A stretch of DNA of 64,000 nt from Pasteurella canis (GTDB lineage Bacteria; Pseudomonadota; Gammaproteobacteria; Enterobacterales; Pasteurellaceae). The notes below the pieces were generated by a model, which had not been told where the DNA came from, searched no databases, and saw only the letters and a list, made by a program, of their open reading frames with translations. Positions 37,435-48,334 of this stretch are shown in pieces. The DNA lies in the NCBI RefSeq assembly GCF_900454865.1, contig NZ_UGTV01000015.1, positions 1,364,001 to 1,428,000 of the forward strand, in the 5' to 3' direction. The position numbers and the translations under genes are program-made. The first letter of the stretch is position 1, and each line of letters opens with the position of its first letter.

Positions 37435-38397
37435 TCACTTCACTATTTCGCCTTTAGCCTGTAGATCAGCATGGTAAGATGAGCGTACAAATGGACCACA
37501 AGCAGCATGTTCAAAGCCCATCGCTTGTGCTTTATCCCGAAATTCATCAAACTCTGCTGGTGGAACATAACGTGCAACAGGTAGATGGTGACGGCTAGGT
37601 TGTAAGTATTGTCCCAAAGTTAACATCGTCACTCCATTTTTACGTAGATCTTGCATCACTTCTACAATTTCTTCATTTGTTTCTCCCAAGCCAACCATTA
37701 ACCCTGATTTTGTTGGAATATGTGGAAACATCGCTTTAAAGTCATGTAATAGCTTTAATGACCATTCATAATCTGCACCAGGTCTAATTTCTCGGTATAA
37801 ACGTGGCACATTCTCTAAATTATGGTTGAAGACATCTGGCGGATTATCTTTCAATTTATCTAATGCTTGTTCAATTCTACCTCGAAAATCAGGCACTAAA
37901 ATTTCGATTTTAATATCTGGATTTAGTTGACGAATTTCTTTCACACATTCAGCAAAGTGACCAGCCCCACGATCAGGCAAATCATCACGATCCACAGAGG
38001 TAATCACAACATAACGTAACTTCATATCTTGTATAGTTTCCGCTAATTTACGTGGTTCTTCAGGATCTGGTGGTAACGGTTTGCCATGTGCTACATCACA
38101 AAATGGGCAACGGCGAGTACAAATCGCGCCTAAAATCATAAAAGTTGCTGTACCATGATTAAAACACTCATGCAGATTTGGACAAGACGCTTCTTCACAG
38201 ACAGAGTGTAATCCATGGCGACGCATACCATTTTTAATACTATTAATTTTTTCCGAATTTGCTGGCAATTTAATTTTCATCCATTCAGGCTTTTTTAATA
38301 GTTCTTGATTAGGATCGATATTCTTTACTGGGATAATGGACGTTTTAGCTGCATCACGGTATTTTACGCCACGTTCCATTTTAAAAGGTGTGCCCAT
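37435..38397 (-). CDS. lipA: Lipoyl synthase
   Basis: Radical-SAM enzyme that inserts two sulfurs into octanoyl groups on lipoyl domains. It has 320 residues (E. coli 321). The auxiliary cluster cysteines lie in [12 protein letters not shown], the radical-SAM CxxxCxxC in CTRRCPFC. The C-terminal [10 protein letters not shown] carries the conserved Ser that ligates the auxiliary cluster. It is downstream of lipB with a 77-base gap that holds one uptake signal. Confidence 0.97.
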   Translation of the reverse strand: MGTPFKMERGVKYRDAAKTSIIPVKNIDPNQELLKKPEWMKIKLPANSEKINSIKNGMRRHGLHSVCEEASCPNLHECFNHGTATFMILGAICTRRCPFCDVAHGKPLPPDPEEPRKLAETIQDMKLRYVVITSVDRDDLPDRGAGHFAECVKEIRQLNPDIKIEILVPDFRGRIEQALDKLKDNPPDVFNHNLENVPRLYREIRPGADYEWSLKLLHDFKAMFPHIPTKSGLMVGLGETNEEIVEVMQDLRKNGVTMLTLGQYLQPSRHHLPVARYVPPAEFDEFRDKAQAMGFEHAACGPFVRSSYHADLQAKGEIVK

Positions 38398-38430
38398 TTG
38401 ACTTCCTTACTCTAATCACGCAATCTGAAA

Positions 38431-38439
38431 AAGTGCGGT
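38431..38439 (+). repeat. DNA uptake signal sequence
   Basis: Perfect AAGTGCGGT between lipB and lipA, without an inverted partner. Confidence 0.85.
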
Positions 38440-38474
38440 CAGTTTTTCGCAAAATTTCAAATTTTGTTGAGATG

Positions 38475-39131
38475 TTAAAATTTTGTTGCATTATATCCTA
38501 ATAATTGGGCAAAGTGTGTAACTAATTTTGGTGCAACTTGTTCACAAGTTGCTTCAGCTGGTTGAATAAAATCGGCTAGTTGGCACATTTCCAGTCCTAC
38601 ATAACCACAAGGATTAATGAAATGAAAAGGTGATAAATCCATATTGATATTCAGCGCTAACCCATGAAAGGAACAACCTTTACGAATGCGTAAACCAAGC
38701 GAGCAGATTTTCTTTTCATCAATATAAACACCTGGTGCATCGGCTTTCGCATAAGCCCTAATCCCATAATCTGCTAAGGTTTGAACTACAGTCTGCTCAA
38801 GTGTAGTCACTAATTGACGCACATTCAAATCATGACCTAATGCTTTTTGGCGCTTAATATCAATTAATACATACATGACTTGCTGGCCCAAACCATGATA
38901 AGTAATTTGCCCACCTCGATCCGATTGTATAACAGGGATAGTCGTTTGCTGGAGAAGATGCTCTGCTTTCCCCGCCTGCCCTTGCGTAAAAACTGACGGA
39001 TGTTCAACTAACCATATTTCATCTGGTGTATCTATATCGCGCTCATCAGTAAACTTTTGCATCTTATACCAAACATCTTGGTAATCCTGTACCCCTAGTT
39101 GACGAACGACAAGTTCTGTTTGTTTTATCAT
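38475..39131 (-). CDS. lipB: Octanoyltransferase
   Basis: Transfers octanoate from acyl carrier protein to lipoyl domains, the step before LipA. It has 218 residues (E. coli 213). Motifs: [34 protein letters not shown] and the acyl-enzyme Cys in [11 protein letters not shown]. It is six bases after ybeD on the same strand. Confidence 0.96.
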   Translation of the reverse strand: MIKQTELVVRQLGVQDYQDVWYKMQKFTDERDIDTPDEIWLVEHPSVFTQGQAGKAEHLLQQTTIPVIQSDRGGQITYHGLGQQVMYVLIDIKRQKALGHDLNVRQLVTTLEQTVVQTLADYGIRAYAKADAPGVYIDEKKICSLGLRIRKGCSFHGLALNINMDLSPFHFINPCGYVGLEMCQLADFIQPAEATCEQVAPKLVTHFAQLLGYNATKF

Positions 39132-39137
39132 GCGTGA

Positions 39138-39434
39138 TTATAAGACCATTCTGACGCCATCAATCTTAGCAAGCTCTTCGTACAATGTTTCTACTTGCTC
39201 AATATTCTCTGCCACTATATCAATAGAGACTGAATTATAAGTCCCCTTACTACTGATTTGCTGACGGGGATTATAATCTCCCTTCGCGTATTTTTGCACC
39301 ATTGCGACTACGTCATCAACTAAATCACTACGATTATTTCCAACGACTTTAAATGTGAATGCGCATGGAAATTCTAAAAGATCTTTAAGTTTTGCTTGCG
39401 GAAGATCATTTAACTGTATTGTTTTGTCTGTCAT
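39138..39434 (-). CDS. ybeD: YbeD/DUF493 family protein
   Basis: A small 98-residue cytoplasmic protein (E. coli YbeD 87) with an ACT-like fold, including [18 protein letters not shown]. Function is not established. It conserves the dacA-ybeD-lipB-lipA order of E. coli. A USS hairpin separates it from dacA upstream. Confidence 0.9.
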   Translation of the reverse strand: MTDKTIQLNDLPQAKLKDLLEFPCAFTFKVVGNNRSDLVDDVVAMVQKYAKGDYNPRQQISSKGTYNSVSIDIVAENIEQVETLYEELAKIDGVRMVL

Positions 39435-39462
39435 TTCAATATCCTAAAACTAACCAGAAAGT

Positions 39463-39499
39463 GACCGCACTTTTAAGCGTCCCAGCGAAAGTGCGGTTA
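39463..39499. terminator. USS-pair hairpin between dacA and ybeD
   Basis: Two perfect uptake signals in opposite orientation (39464-39472 and 39489-39497) form a stem GACCGCACTTT / AAAGTGCGGTT with a 16-base loop, downstream of dacA. Confidence 0.7.
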
Positions 39500-39541
39500 G
39501 AAAAATATTCAATTTATTTATAAAATCGGGACAATATCATA

Positions 39542-40726
39542 TTAATCAAACAGGCTTTTTACTGTTAAAACTAACCAATCCCAAGCATTACCAAATATGC
39601 CACCCTCTTGCACATCTTGCATAACCTGCAAATCAACTTTTGCGACATCTTTACCATCAAGCTGATATATGACTTGGCCCACAACTTGTCCTTTAGCTAA
39701 AGGCGCTTTTAAATATTTTGAATGTAACTCATAACGTGCTTTTAAATCTGTTTGTCTACCTTTTGGAATTGTAATAAAAGCATCCTGTAACATTCCTAAT
39801 ACTACATTACTCTCACCACCATAGTACACAGTCTGTTCAGAAACAGCTTTACCTGCTTCAAGTGTTTTAAAGGTTTCAAAATTAGCAAATCCCCACTGTA
39901 AAAGCTTTTTAGTTTCAACCTCACGACCTTTAATCGTCGGAACGCCCATTACTACAGAAATTAAACGCATGTTATTACCATTCACTGCTGAAGTAACTAA
40001 GTTATAACCTGCTTTATCGGTATGACCTGTTTTAATACCATCAACTTGTAAAGTTTTATCCCAAAGTAAACCATTACGATTACTTTGTTTAATTTTATTG
40101 AAAGTAAAGTCTTTCTCAGCATAAATTTGGTATTCTTCTGGTAAATCACGAATTAAATGTGCACCTATCAAAGCCATATCTCGTGCTGAAGAATATTGGT
40201 TATCATCATCTAAACCATGCACTGTCGTAAAATGAGTGTTTTTTAAACCAAATTGAGTAACATACTTATTCATTACATTAACGAATGCAGGAACAGAACC
40301 CGCAACATGTTCCGCAATCGCTACTGAAGCATCATTACCTGACACAATAATGACACCACGGTTTAAATCTGAAACAGAAACTTGCTGATTTAAATTTAAA
40401 AACATTTTTGAAGAGCCTGGAAAATTTTTGCCCCATGCACTTTCACCAATAGTCACTATATCTGTATTATTAATTTTGCCTTGTTTTAATGCATCGCCAA
40501 CAACATAACTTGTCATCATTTTAGTTAAAGAAGCGGGATATTGACGTTGATCTGGATTTAATGAGGCAAGAACAGCACCAGAGTTATAGTCCATTAAAAT
40601 AAATGTCTGTGCGTTTAATTGTGGTGCGGCAATGCCATAATTAATCTCTTGTGCAATAACATTTGATGCAATAAATAAACTTGCAATAAATGCAACTTGT
40701 GTGTTTTTTACAACTGTCTTAAACAT
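39542..40726 (-). CDS. dacA: D-alanyl-D-alanine carboxypeptidase (PBP5/6 type)
   Basis: Periplasmic enzyme that removes the terminal D-Ala of peptidoglycan stem peptides. It has 394 residues. Signal peptide (about 1-26), then active-site motifs SLTK (PASLTKMMTSY), SGN (IIVSGNDASVAIAEH) and KTG (DGIKTGHTDKAG). The C-terminal amphipathic helix AWDWLVLTVKSLFD anchors it to the inner membrane. The ATG at 40726 begins a proper signal peptide; the frame to 40771 adds an implausible leader. It is 22 bases after rlpA. Confidence 0.96.
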   Translation of the reverse strand: MFKTVVKNTQVAFIASLFIASNVIAQEINYGIAAPQLNAQTFILMDYNSGAVLASLNPDQRQYPASLTKMMTSYVVGDALKQGKINNTDIVTIGESAWGKNFPGSSKMFLNLNQQVSVSDLNRGVIIVSGNDASVAIAEHVAGSVPAFVNVMNKYVTQFGLKNTHFTTVHGLDDDNQYSSARDMALIGAHLIRDLPEEYQIYAEKDFTFNKIKQSNRNGLLWDKTLQVDGIKTGHTDKAGYNLVTSAVNGNNMRLISVVMGVPTIKGREVETKKLLQWGFANFETFKTLEAGKAVSEQTVYYGGESNVVLGMLQDAFITIPKGRQTDLKARYELHSKYLKAPLAKGQVVGQVIYQLDGKDVAKVDLQVMQDVQEGGIFGNAWDWLVLTVKSLFD

Positions 40727-40748
40727 ACTGTCAGTGTCCTGATTTAAG

Positions 40749-41630
40749 TTAATCACTAAATGTATATACAATTAGTGGTTTGGAATAATTGAGTTTTCTC
40801 AATTGTGTTTTTAATTCATCAACTTGTGACTTCTCACTAAAAGGTCCAAAATAAATATCAAATTTTGCCTCATTTGGCATAATTTCTAATTTTAAGTCAT
40901 CACGTCCAAGACGTGCTATCAAAGATTCTGCTTGCTGCTTGGAATCAAAATTAAGGACACGAATTTTATATGTCGTTATATGCGCTACAGATTTTTTTGT
41001 CGACGTAGTTTTATCTACTATTGGTTCACTAATCGCAGTGCCAATCGAATCCATCTCTAAACGAGCTAGTATAGCTTGATTTTTAGCTAACTTAGTTAAA
41101 CTACTCGTTGCTGGACCACTAATTTTACCTTGTCTATCGACAGCGAACATTTCAACTCGTACTTTACTTATCCCGCTACCAACAATCCCAATTTCTCTTG
41201 CAGCTGCACGTGATAAATCAATAATTCTGCCTTTAACAAAAGGTCCTCTATCATTTATACGAACGATTACTTTACGGTTATTACGTAAATTTGTCACTAA
41301 AACATACGAATTTATTGGCAATGTTTTATGTGCTGCGGTATATAAATTTTCATTGTAAATTTCACCATTTGATGTTTTTCGACCATGAAATTTTCGGTGG
41401 TAAAAGCTAGCGACCCCTTCTCTTGAATAAGATTTGGCTTCATTCGTTGTTTGAGTACGGTAGCCAACACCTTTTATCCAATAAGAATAAGATTTCATTT
41501 CAGGTTGTTGATAAGTTAAGTTTGGTCCTTGTAAACCAAATAATTGCCTAGCTGTTTCTGCATTCACATTCAACGCAAGTAGCGCAGCAAAAAGTGCGGT
41601 CAATATTCGAAAAATTTGTTGTTTCATCAT
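40749..41630 (-). CDS. rlpA: RlpA-like septal-ring lytic transglycosylase with SPOR domain
   Basis: Peptidoglycan enzyme of the RlpA family, 293 residues. It has an N-terminal signal peptide (about 1-24, ALNVNA), a double-psi beta-barrel (about 68-160, GVASFYHRKFHGRKTSNGE to INDRGPFVKGRIIDLSR), and a C-terminal SPOR domain (about 218-290) that binds denuded glycan. Unlike E. coli RlpA there is no lipobox Cys after the signal peptide, so it should be soluble in the periplasm. A perfect uptake signal (41592-41600) lies within the signal-peptide codons. It belongs to the mrdA-rodA-rlpA-dacA cluster. Confidence 0.93.
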   Translation of the reverse strand: MMKQQIFRILTALFAALLALNVNAETARQLFGLQGPNLTYQQPEMKSYSYWIKGVGYRTQTTNEAKSYSREGVASFYHRKFHGRKTSNGEIYNENLYTAAHKTLPINSYVLVTNLRNNRKVIVRINDRGPFVKGRIIDLSRAAAREIGIVGSGISKVRVEMFAVDRQGKISGPATSSLTKLAKNQAILARLEMDSIGTAISEPIVDKTTSTKKSVAHITTYKIRVLNFDSKQQAESLIARLGRDDLKLEIMPNEAKFDIYFGPFSEKSQVDELKTQLRKLNYSKPLIVYTFSD

Positions 41631-41677
41631 AAGTTAATTCTGTTATTTTTTAATCATAATCTAAGATGGTCAAAATG

Positions 41678-42793
41678 CTAATTAGTTCCCTTGAGAAAAT
41701 GTTCCTTATGTGTATGAATTGACATAATCAAACCAAAGCCAGCCATCAATGTGACAAATGAAGTGCCTCCATAACTAAATAAAGGTAAGGGCACACCAAC
41801 GACGGGTAAAATACCACTTACCATACCAATATTCACAAAAACATAAATGAAAAAAATAAGTGTAATCGCTCCTACTAGAATCCGCCCAAATGCACTTTGT
41901 GCATTTAGCCCAATGATTAATCCTCTACCTACGATAAACAAATAGATTGCCATTAACACCAGAAAACCAATCATGCCATATTCCTCACTTAATACAGCAA
42001 AAATGAAATCTGTATGCGGTTCAGGTAGAAATTCAAGCTGAGATTGTGTCCCTTCCATCCAACCTTTACCACTCAAACCACCTGATCCGATTGCAATTTT
42101 AGATTGCAAGATATGGAAACCCGCACCTAAAGGGTCTTTCTCTGGATCAAATAATGTCAATACACGTGTACGTTGATAATCATGCATAAGATAAAACCAC
42201 ATAATTGGAATAAATGCAGCCAATCCTACAAGGGCGACTAAGATTAGCCACCAGCTCATGCCTGCTAAAAAAACCACAAATAATCCTGATGCACTCACTA
42301 AAATCGAGGTGCCTAGGTCAGGCTGAATCGCCACAAGTAAAGTCGGAACTAAAATCAACATTAATGCAATAAATGTATGGCTTAATTTGGGAGGAAGATG
42401 ACGTTTGCCTAAATAGACCGCCACCATTAATGGTACAGCTAACTTAACAATTTCAGAGGGCTGGAAACGAAATAGCCCTAAGTCTAACCAACGCTGTGCA
42501 CCTTTACTTGTAGTCCCTATCGCATCAACCAAAATTAACAAAACAATGCCAATAACAAATAATAAGGGAGCAATACGTTGATAAAATTTTGGGGGAAATT
42601 GTGCCATAATCAACATTACAGCAAACCCTAAGCAAACTTGAATCAAGCGATTACGGAACATCGCTTCATTACCACCAGAGGCACTATATAAAACTAATAA
42701 ACCATAGCCAGTAATTGCAATAAGTCCCACTAACAACCATAGATCAATATGTAACTTACGCCATAGTGAAAGCCAAATATTTTTTTCGCGCAT
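41678..42793 (-). CDS. rodA: Rod shape-determining SEDS glycosyltransferase RodA
   Basis: Membrane peptidoglycan polymerase of the elongasome, working with PBP2 and MreBCD. It has 371 residues (E. coli 370) and about ten membrane segments. SEDS motifs are [32 protein letters not shown] and [13 protein letters not shown]. The ATG shares one base with the mrdA stop. Confidence 0.97.
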   Translation of the reverse strand: MREKNIWLSLWRKLHIDLWLLVGLIAITGYGLLVLYSASGGNEAMFRNRLIQVCLGFAVMLIMAQFPPKFYQRIAPLLFVIGIVLLILVDAIGTTSKGAQRWLDLGLFRFQPSEIVKLAVPLMVAVYLGKRHLPPKLSHTFIALMLILVPTLLVAIQPDLGTSILVSASGLFVVFLAGMSWWLILVALVGLAAFIPIMWFYLMHDYQRTRVLTLFDPEKDPLGAGFHILQSKIAIGSGGLSGKGWMEGTQSQLEFLPEPHTDFIFAVLSEEYGMIGFLVLMAIYLFIVGRGLIIGLNAQSAFGRILVGAITLIFFIYVFVNIGMVSGILPVVGVPLPLFSYGGTSFVTLMAGFGLIMSIHTHKEHFLKGTN

Positions 42794-44721
42794 TATTCAG
42801 TGTCCTCTGATTCAGTTTGTGGCGTAGCGGATAACTGATTCATTTGTGGTAGACGTTGATTGAGATAATAGTCCATAATTTGTCGTACAACAGGCGCTGC
42901 GACACTTGAACCTCCCCCTGCATTCTCTAAAATAATTGCCACTACTATTTTAGGGTCTTCATAAGGTGCATAAGCAGTAAACCATGCATGGTCATGTAAT
43001 TCTTTTTTTAATCCACTTGCATCATAAGTTTGATTTTCTTTTAAGCTAAAAACTTGTGCTGTCCCCGATTTCCCTGCTACACGATAATTGGTGCCAACAA
43101 AGGCTTTACGCCCTGTCCCATGTGCCGCATTAACAACATTATACATACCACGTTTAGCCGCCTCCCAATAAGCAGCCTTAGGCTCTGTAATATCTTCATA
43201 TAATAAAGGATCTCGATAAAATTCAACCGCACTTCCTTCAATACTTCTCATCAAATGAGGCGTATGCACTTTGCCGTTATTAATCAAAATACTTGTTGCT
43301 TTTGCAACTTGTAATGGTGTTGCAATCCAATAACCTTGACCAATGCCAACTGAAATCGTATCTCCTTGAACCCAAGGTCTTTTGTGTCGTTTTTGCTTCC
43401 ATTCACGATCTGGCATAATACCTGCTGTTTCTTCTTGAATATCAATGCCTGTAGGCATGCCAAAGCCAAAACGTTTCATCCAGTCAGATAAACGGTCAAT
43501 TCCCATATTATAGGCAGTTTGATAAAAATAAGTATCTGAAGACTCGACTATTGCCTTGTTTAAATCCGTATGACCATGCCCAGTTTTTTTCCAATCACGA
43601 AAACGTTTTGTCGTATTTGGTAAAATCCAATAGCCAGGATCAAAAATAGTCATATTCTGTGTAATCACATTTTCATGTAACGCTGCAACACCAATAAAAG
43701 GCTTAACGGTTGATGCTGGCGGATAAGCACCTTGCGTTACACGACTATATAAAGGTCGATTAGGGTCATTTAATAAACGTTTATAATCCACGCTTGAAAT
43801 GCCACCAACAAACAAATTATTGTCATAGCTTGGCGTAGAAACCATCGCTAAAATACTATTATCTTTAGGATCAAGCACAACAACAGCACCTTTTTGATTA
43901 CCTAATAAATCGGTAATATAACGTTGTAGCTCTAAATCAATCGTCAAATGAATACTTTTCCCTGCAATAGCAGGTTGTTCACGTAATTTACGAATCACTT
44001 TACCGCGGTTATTCACTTCAACTTCTTCAAAACCTGTCGTACCATGTAATTGCGATTCATAATAACGTTCAATACCTAGTTTACCAATATCATGTGTACC
44101 TGCATAATTAGTATACTTACCCTCTGTTTTTAAACGCTCTACATCTTTATCGTTAATTTTCGCAACGTAGCCCAAAATATGCGTTAAAGGCTCACCATAC
44201 AAATAATGCCGTTTGAAATAAGGTTTGATTTCTAAACTAGTAAAACGGTACTGATTTACTGAAAATCGCGCAATTTGCTCTTCTGTTAAATGAGGTTTCA
44301 ATAAAATCGATGTATAACGAGAGGAACGACGACGCTCTTTTTTGAATGATTCAATGTCTTCTTCAGTCAATCCAACTAATGCCTTCAGCTCATCAAAAGT
44401 GCGGTCTAAATTTTCCACTTTTTCAGGCACAATATATAAGCCAAAGAAGGTCAGATTTTCGGCTAAAAGTTTACCATAGCGATCGTAAATCAGTCCGCGA
44501 GTAGGAGGCAAAGGTAATAATTTAATCCGATTACCATTTGAACGAGTTTGATAACTTTCATAATTCACAATCTGTAAATGATACAAATTCGTAGTCAAAA
44601 TTGCGGATAAAACTAATACAAAGATAAAAGAGATTAATGCTCGACGCGCAAAAAGATTGCGTTCTGATTTATTATCTCGAATAAGATCTTGTTGTTGTGA
44701 CAGCAATTTTTTCAACTTCAT
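42793..44721 (-). CDS. mrdA: Penicillin-binding protein 2
   Basis: Transpeptidase of the elongasome. It has 642 residues (E. coli 633), with a single membrane helix at about 28-50, a pedestal domain, and the transpeptidase motifs: SxxK in [12 protein letters not shown], SxD in [10 protein letters not shown], and KSGT in [12 protein letters not shown] perfect uptake signal lies in the coding region at 44397-44405. It follows rlmH by 15 bases in the conserved rsfS-rlmH-mrdA-rodA cluster. Confidence 0.97.
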   Translation of the reverse strand: MKLKKLLSQQQDLIRDNKSERNLFARRALISFIFVLVLSAILTTNLYHLQIVNYESYQTRSNGNRIKLLPLPPTRGLIYDRYGKLLAENLTFFGLYIVPEKVENLDRTFDELKALVGLTEEDIESFKKERRRSSRYTSILLKPHLTEEQIARFSVNQYRFTSLEIKPYFKRHYLYGEPLTHILGYVAKINDKDVERLKTEGKYTNYAGTHDIGKLGIERYYESQLHGTTGFEEVEVNNRGKVIRKLREQPAIAGKSIHLTIDLELQRYITDLLGNQKGAVVVLDPKDNSILAMVSTPSYDNNLFVGGISSVDYKRLLNDPNRPLYSRVTQGAYPPASTVKPFIGVAALHENVITQNMTIFDPGYWILPNTTKRFRDWKKTGHGHTDLNKAIVESSDTYFYQTAYNMGIDRLSDWMKRFGFGMPTGIDIQEETAGIMPDREWKQKRHKRPWVQGDTISVGIGQGYWIATPLQVAKATSILINNGKVHTPHLMRSIEGSAVEFYRDPLLYEDITEPKAAYWEAAKRGMYNVVNAAHGTGRKAFVGTNYRVAGKSGTAQVFSLKENQTYDASGLKKELHDHAWFTAYAPYEDPKIVVAIILENAGGGSSVAAPVVRQIMDYYLNQRLPQMNQLSATPQTESEDTE

Positions 44722-44736
44722 AGCAGAGTCAATGAA

Positions 44737-45204
44737 TTATTCACGATGATAAGGATGATTCGTCGTCAAAGACCAAGCTCGATATAAACTTTCTGCCACG
44801 ACAATACGAACCAATGGATGTGGTAACGTTAAAGGTGATAATGACCAACTTTGTTCAGCAGCCGCTTTACATTCTGGTGAAAGTCCTTCTGGTCCACCAA
44901 TTAATAAGCATACATCACGTCCATCATTTTTCCATGCTTCAAGCTGGGTGGCTAACTGCTCAGTGTTCCAAGCTTTACCTGGAATATCTAGAGTCACAAT
45001 CCGACTTTTACCACAAGCCGCTAACATCGCCTTACCTTCTTGCTCCAAAATACGCTTAATATCTGCATTTTTACCACGTTTGCCCGCTGTAATTTCAATC
45101 AGCTCAAATGGCATATCTTTGGGAAAACGCCGCTGGTATTCTTCAAACCCTTGAGCGACCCAAGCAGGCATTTTTGTTCCAACAGCAATCAGTTGAATTT
45201 TCAC
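44737..45204 (-). CDS. rlmH: 23S rRNA (pseudouridine-1915-N3)-methyltransferase
   Basis: SPOUT methyltransferase acting on pseudouridine 1915 in helix 69 of 23S rRNA. It has 155 residues, as in E. coli. The SAM-binding knot is seen in [13 protein letters not shown], and the C-terminal [18 protein letters not shown] matches the family. It sits 3 bases after rsfS. Confidence 0.97.
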   Translation of the reverse strand: MKIQLIAVGTKMPAWVAQGFEEYQRRFPKDMPFELIEITAGKRGKNADIKRILEQEGKAMLAACGKSRIVTLDIPGKAWNTEQLATQLEAWKNDGRDVCLLIGGPEGLSPECKAAAEQSWSLSPLTLPHPLVRIVVAESLYRAWSLTTNHPYHRE

Positions 45205-45207
45205 AAC

Positions 45208-45525
45208 CTAGCCCCACAGTTTTTCAAGTTGATAGATTTCTCGACTATCTGATTGCATAATATGGACAATAGTTTGCCCCAAATCGACAACAATCCAATC
45301 TGCTGTATCTAAGCCTTCATCAGCAAAAGTTTCAAAACCAGCACGTTTACATTCTGTAATTAAATTTTGTGCTAAAGAAGACACATGGCGACTTGATGAA
45401 CCAGTACAAATCACCATGTCATCAGTTATCGGTGATTTGCCTCGTACATCAAGATGTAGAATATCAATTGCTTTTAAAGCATCTAATTTATTAATAATAA
45501 AATCAGTTAATGTATTCAAACTCAT
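45208..45525 (-). CDS. rsfS: Ribosomal silencing factor RsfS
   Basis: Binds L14 on the large ribosomal subunit and blocks subunit joining when nutrients are short. It has 105 residues (E. coli 105), with the family stretches DMVICTGSSSRHV and DWIVVDLGQTIVHIM. It is the first gene of the cell-wall cluster and lies 14 bases after rhlB. Confidence 0.95.
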   Translation of the reverse strand: MSLNTLTDFIINKLDALKAIDILHLDVRGKSPITDDMVICTGSSSRHVSSLAQNLITECKRAGFETFADEGLDTADWIVVDLGQTIVHIMQSDSREIYQLEKLWG

Positions 45526-45539
45526 ATCCTTTAATGTAC

Positions 45540-46808
45540 TTATTTAAAATGCCGCTTTAGATGGCGTTTATTTGACGAACTTACCGTATTTTTATTCGCT
45601 GAATAACTACTACGCTTCGCTCTATAGGGCTTTGGCAATGTTAAGAGTGCATTCACGTCATATTGGCTGACAGGAATACTATGTGCAATATATTCCTCAA
45701 TTGCAGGTAAATTCATTGCATACTCTTCACAAGCAAAACTGATTGAGACACCACTTTCACCAGCACGCCCCGTGCGTCCAATACGATGTACATAGTCTTC
45801 ACGATCATCAGGTAAATCATAATTAAAGACATGTGTGACATCTGCAATATGCAAGCCTCGAGCAGCCACATCTGTAGCAACCAAAATATCTAATTGCCCA
45901 TCTGTAAATTGTTTTAATAATGAAAGACGTTTTTTCTGTGCTACATCACCTGTTAATAATCCGACACGATGACCATCTGCAACTAAATAACGCCAGATGT
46001 CTTCACAACGATATTTTGTATTGGCAAAGATAATACAACGCTCAGGCCATTCTTCCTCTAATAGTGTCAACAACAACGCCATTTTGTCTTGATTAGAGGG
46101 ATAAAATAGCTCTTCTTTAATGCGATGACCCGTTTTCTGTAATGGTTCTATTTCTATGTATTCTGGATCATTCATGTCCTCAAACGCTAGCTCACGTACT
46201 TTATAAGATAATGTAGCTGAAAATAACATGGTTAAGCGCTGCTGTGGCGGAGGACATTTACGTAACAAATAACGAATATCTTTAATAAACCCCAGATCAA
46301 ACATACGATCTGCTTCATCTAACACTACTACTTGAATTTGGTCTAAACGAATAATGCCTTGCTTGACATAATCAATCACTCGCCCAGTTGTGCCTATTAA
46401 AATATCAACACCTTTTTCAATCGCTTTTAATTGCTTATCATAACCATCACCGCCATAAGCTAATGCTGTTTTTAGTCCTGTTGCTTGAGCTAATAATTCA
46501 GCATCATTATTAATTTGAACAGCTAATTCACGCGTGGGAGCTAAAATTAATGCTCGAGGCTGAGAGAAAGACGTGTCAGATATTTCATGCTCTAATAAAT
46601 GATGAAAAGTGGCAGTTAAAAATGCCATCGTTTTCCCTGTTCCTGTTTGCGCCTGACCCGCAACATCTTTTCCAGACAAACTAATAGGCAAAGAAAGTGC
46701 TTGAATTGGCGTACAATAATCAAAGCCTTTCTCCTGTAATGCATTCAAAACTTTATGATTTAAAGGTAAATCAACAAAACGAAGTTGTGTTAAATAATTA
46801 TTTTGCAT
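45540..46808 (-). CDS. rhlB: DEAD-box RNA helicase RhlB
   Basis: ATP-dependent RNA helicase, part of the RNA degradosome in enterics. It has 422 residues (E. coli 421). Motifs in order: Q motif [32 protein letters not shown] ([14 protein letters not shown]), SAT, and HRIGRTGR; the tail is basic ([10 protein letters not shown]). The ATG at 46808 starts the usual N-terminus; the frame to 46892 adds an untypical leader. It is divergent from rho, as in E. coli, where rhlB and rho are also neighbours. Confidence 0.95.
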   Translation of the reverse strand: MQNNYLTQLRFVDLPLNHKVLNALQEKGFDYCTPIQALSLPISLSGKDVAGQAQTGTGKTMAFLTATFHHLLEHEISDTSFSQPRALILAPTRELAVQINNDAELLAQATGLKTALAYGGDGYDKQLKAIEKGVDILIGTTGRVIDYVKQGIIRLDQIQVVVLDEADRMFDLGFIKDIRYLLRKCPPPQQRLTMLFSATLSYKVRELAFEDMNDPEYIEIEPLQKTGHRIKEELFYPSNQDKMALLLTLLEEEWPERCIIFANTKYRCEDIWRYLVADGHRVGLLTGDVAQKKRLSLLKQFTDGQLDILVATDVAARGLHIADVTHVFNYDLPDDREDYVHRIGRTGRAGESGVSISFACEEYAMNLPAIEEYIAHSIPVSQYDVNALLTLPKPYRAKRSSYSANKNTVSSSNKRHLKRHFK

Positions 46809-46878
46809 AAAAAATAAGAAATCTCTTAAAAAAATTGTGCTAAGAATAGCACGAACTAGAAAAATCCCCAAAAATTGA

Positions 46879-46887
46879 CCGCACTTT
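46879..46887 (-). repeat. DNA uptake signal sequence
   Basis: Perfect ACCGCACTT in the rhlB-rho divergent region, 70 bases upstream of the rhlB start. Confidence 0.85.
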
Positions 46888-47020
46888 TTCAATTATTTTC
46901 ACAAAACCTCGCCCTAAAACTAGACAGTAACGGGTTTTAGTGATAATTTACGCACATTCTAAAAATCACATATTCATTCATTTATTCTTTTTATCAAATC
47001 AATAACAACCCTCAAATATT

Positions 47021-48283
47021 ATGCATCTTACAGAACTTAAAAATAAACCTGTTTCTGAACTCGTCGAACTCGGCGAAGGACAAATGGGCTTAGAGAATTT
47101 AGCGCGTTTACGCAAACAAGATATTGTTTTTGCTATCTTAAAACAACATGCCAAAAGTGGGGAAGACATCTTTGGTGGTGGCGTATTGGAAATTTTACCA
47201 GATGGTTTCGGCTTTTTACGCTCAGCAGACAGTTCATACCTTGCTGGACCAGATGATATCTATGTATCACCAAGCCAAATCCGCCGTTTTAACTTACAAA
47301 CAGGCGATAAAATTGAAGGTAAAATTCGCCCGCCAAAAGAAGGTGAGCGTTATTTTGCTTTATTAAAAGTCGATCAAGTAAATGACGATAGACCTGAAGT
47401 CTCACGTAGCAAAATTTTATTCGAAAACTTAACACCATTACATGCAAATTCTCGCCTAAAAATGGAGAGAGGAAATGGCTCAACAGAAGACTTAACTGCA
47501 CGTATCTTAGATTTAGCCTCCCCAATTGGTAAAGGTCAGCGTGGTCTTATCGTTGCACCACCAAAAGCAGGTAAAACTATGTTACTGCAAAATATCGCAC
47601 AAAGCATTACTCACAACTACCCAGAATGTGAGCTTATTGTGCTTTTAATTGACGAACGTCCTGAAGAAGTAACCGAAATGCAACGTTCAGTAAAAGGTGA
47701 AGTAATCGCTTCAACTTTTGATGAGCCAGCTACTCGTCATGTGCAAGTCGCTGAAATGGTGATTGAGAAAGCTAAACGCTCAGTTGAGCATAAAAAAGAT
47801 GTGGTTATTTTATTAGACTCAATTACACGTTTAGCACGAGCATATAATACTGTCACACCCGCATCTGGTAAGATTCTTTCTGGTGGTGTGGATGCGAATG
47901 CATTACATCGTCCAAAACGTTTCTTCGGTGCAGCACGTAATGTAGAAGAAGGCGGTAGCTTAACGATTATTGCGACAGCACTAGTAGATACAGGGTCTAA
48001 AATGGATGAGGTTATCTTTGAAGAATTCAAAGGTACAGGTAATATGGAATTACATCTATCTCGTAAAATCGCAGAAAAACGAGTTTTCCCAGCCATTGAC
48101 TTCAACCGTTCAGGTACACGTAAAGAGGATTTACTCACAACGCCTGACGAGCTACAAAAAATGTGGATTCTACGTAAAATTCTTAATCCGATGGGTGAAG
48201 TGGAAGCAATGGAATTTCTGATTGATAAACTCATGGTTGCAAAAACAAATGATGAATTCTTTGAGATTATGAAACGCTCATAG
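47021..48283 (+). CDS. rho: Transcription termination factor Rho
   Basis: Hexameric RNA-dependent ATPase that terminates transcription. It has 420 residues (E. coli 419). RNA-binding cold-shock domain (about 50-120, [21 protein letters not shown]), P-loop [16 protein letters not shown] near residue 175, Walker [15 protein letters not shown]-loop [11 protein letters not shown] and R-loop region [16 protein letters not shown] terminator follows at 48302. Confidence 0.98.
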   Translation: MHLTELKNKPVSELVELGEGQMGLENLARLRKQDIVFAILKQHAKSGEDIFGGGVLEILPDGFGFLRSADSSYLAGPDDIYVSPSQIRRFNLQTGDKIEGKIRPPKEGERYFALLKVDQVNDDRPEVSRSKILFENLTPLHANSRLKMERGNGSTEDLTARILDLASPIGKGQRGLIVAPPKAGKTMLLQNIAQSITHNYPECELIVLLIDERPEEVTEMQRSVKGEVIASTFDEPATRHVQVAEMVIEKAKRSVEHKKDVVILLDSITRLARAYNTVTPASGKILSGGVDANALHRPKRFFGAARNVEEGGSLTIIATALVDTGSKMDEVIFEEFKGTGNMELHLSRKIAEKRVFPAIDFNRSGTRKEDLLTTPDELQKMWILRKILNPMGEVEAMEFLIDKLMVAKTNDEFFEIMKRS

Positions 48284-48301
48284 TTTTAACGCCTGAATTT
48301 T

Positions 48302-48331
48302 AAAGCCTCAAAAATTAATTTTGAGGCTTTT
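48302..48331. terminator. Terminator between rho and the DUF2167 gene
   Basis: A 12-bp perfect stem AAAGCCTCAAAA / TTTTGAGGCTTT with a 5-base loop and T-rich tail; it lies between convergent genes. Confidence 0.85.
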
Positions 48332-48334
48332 CTA

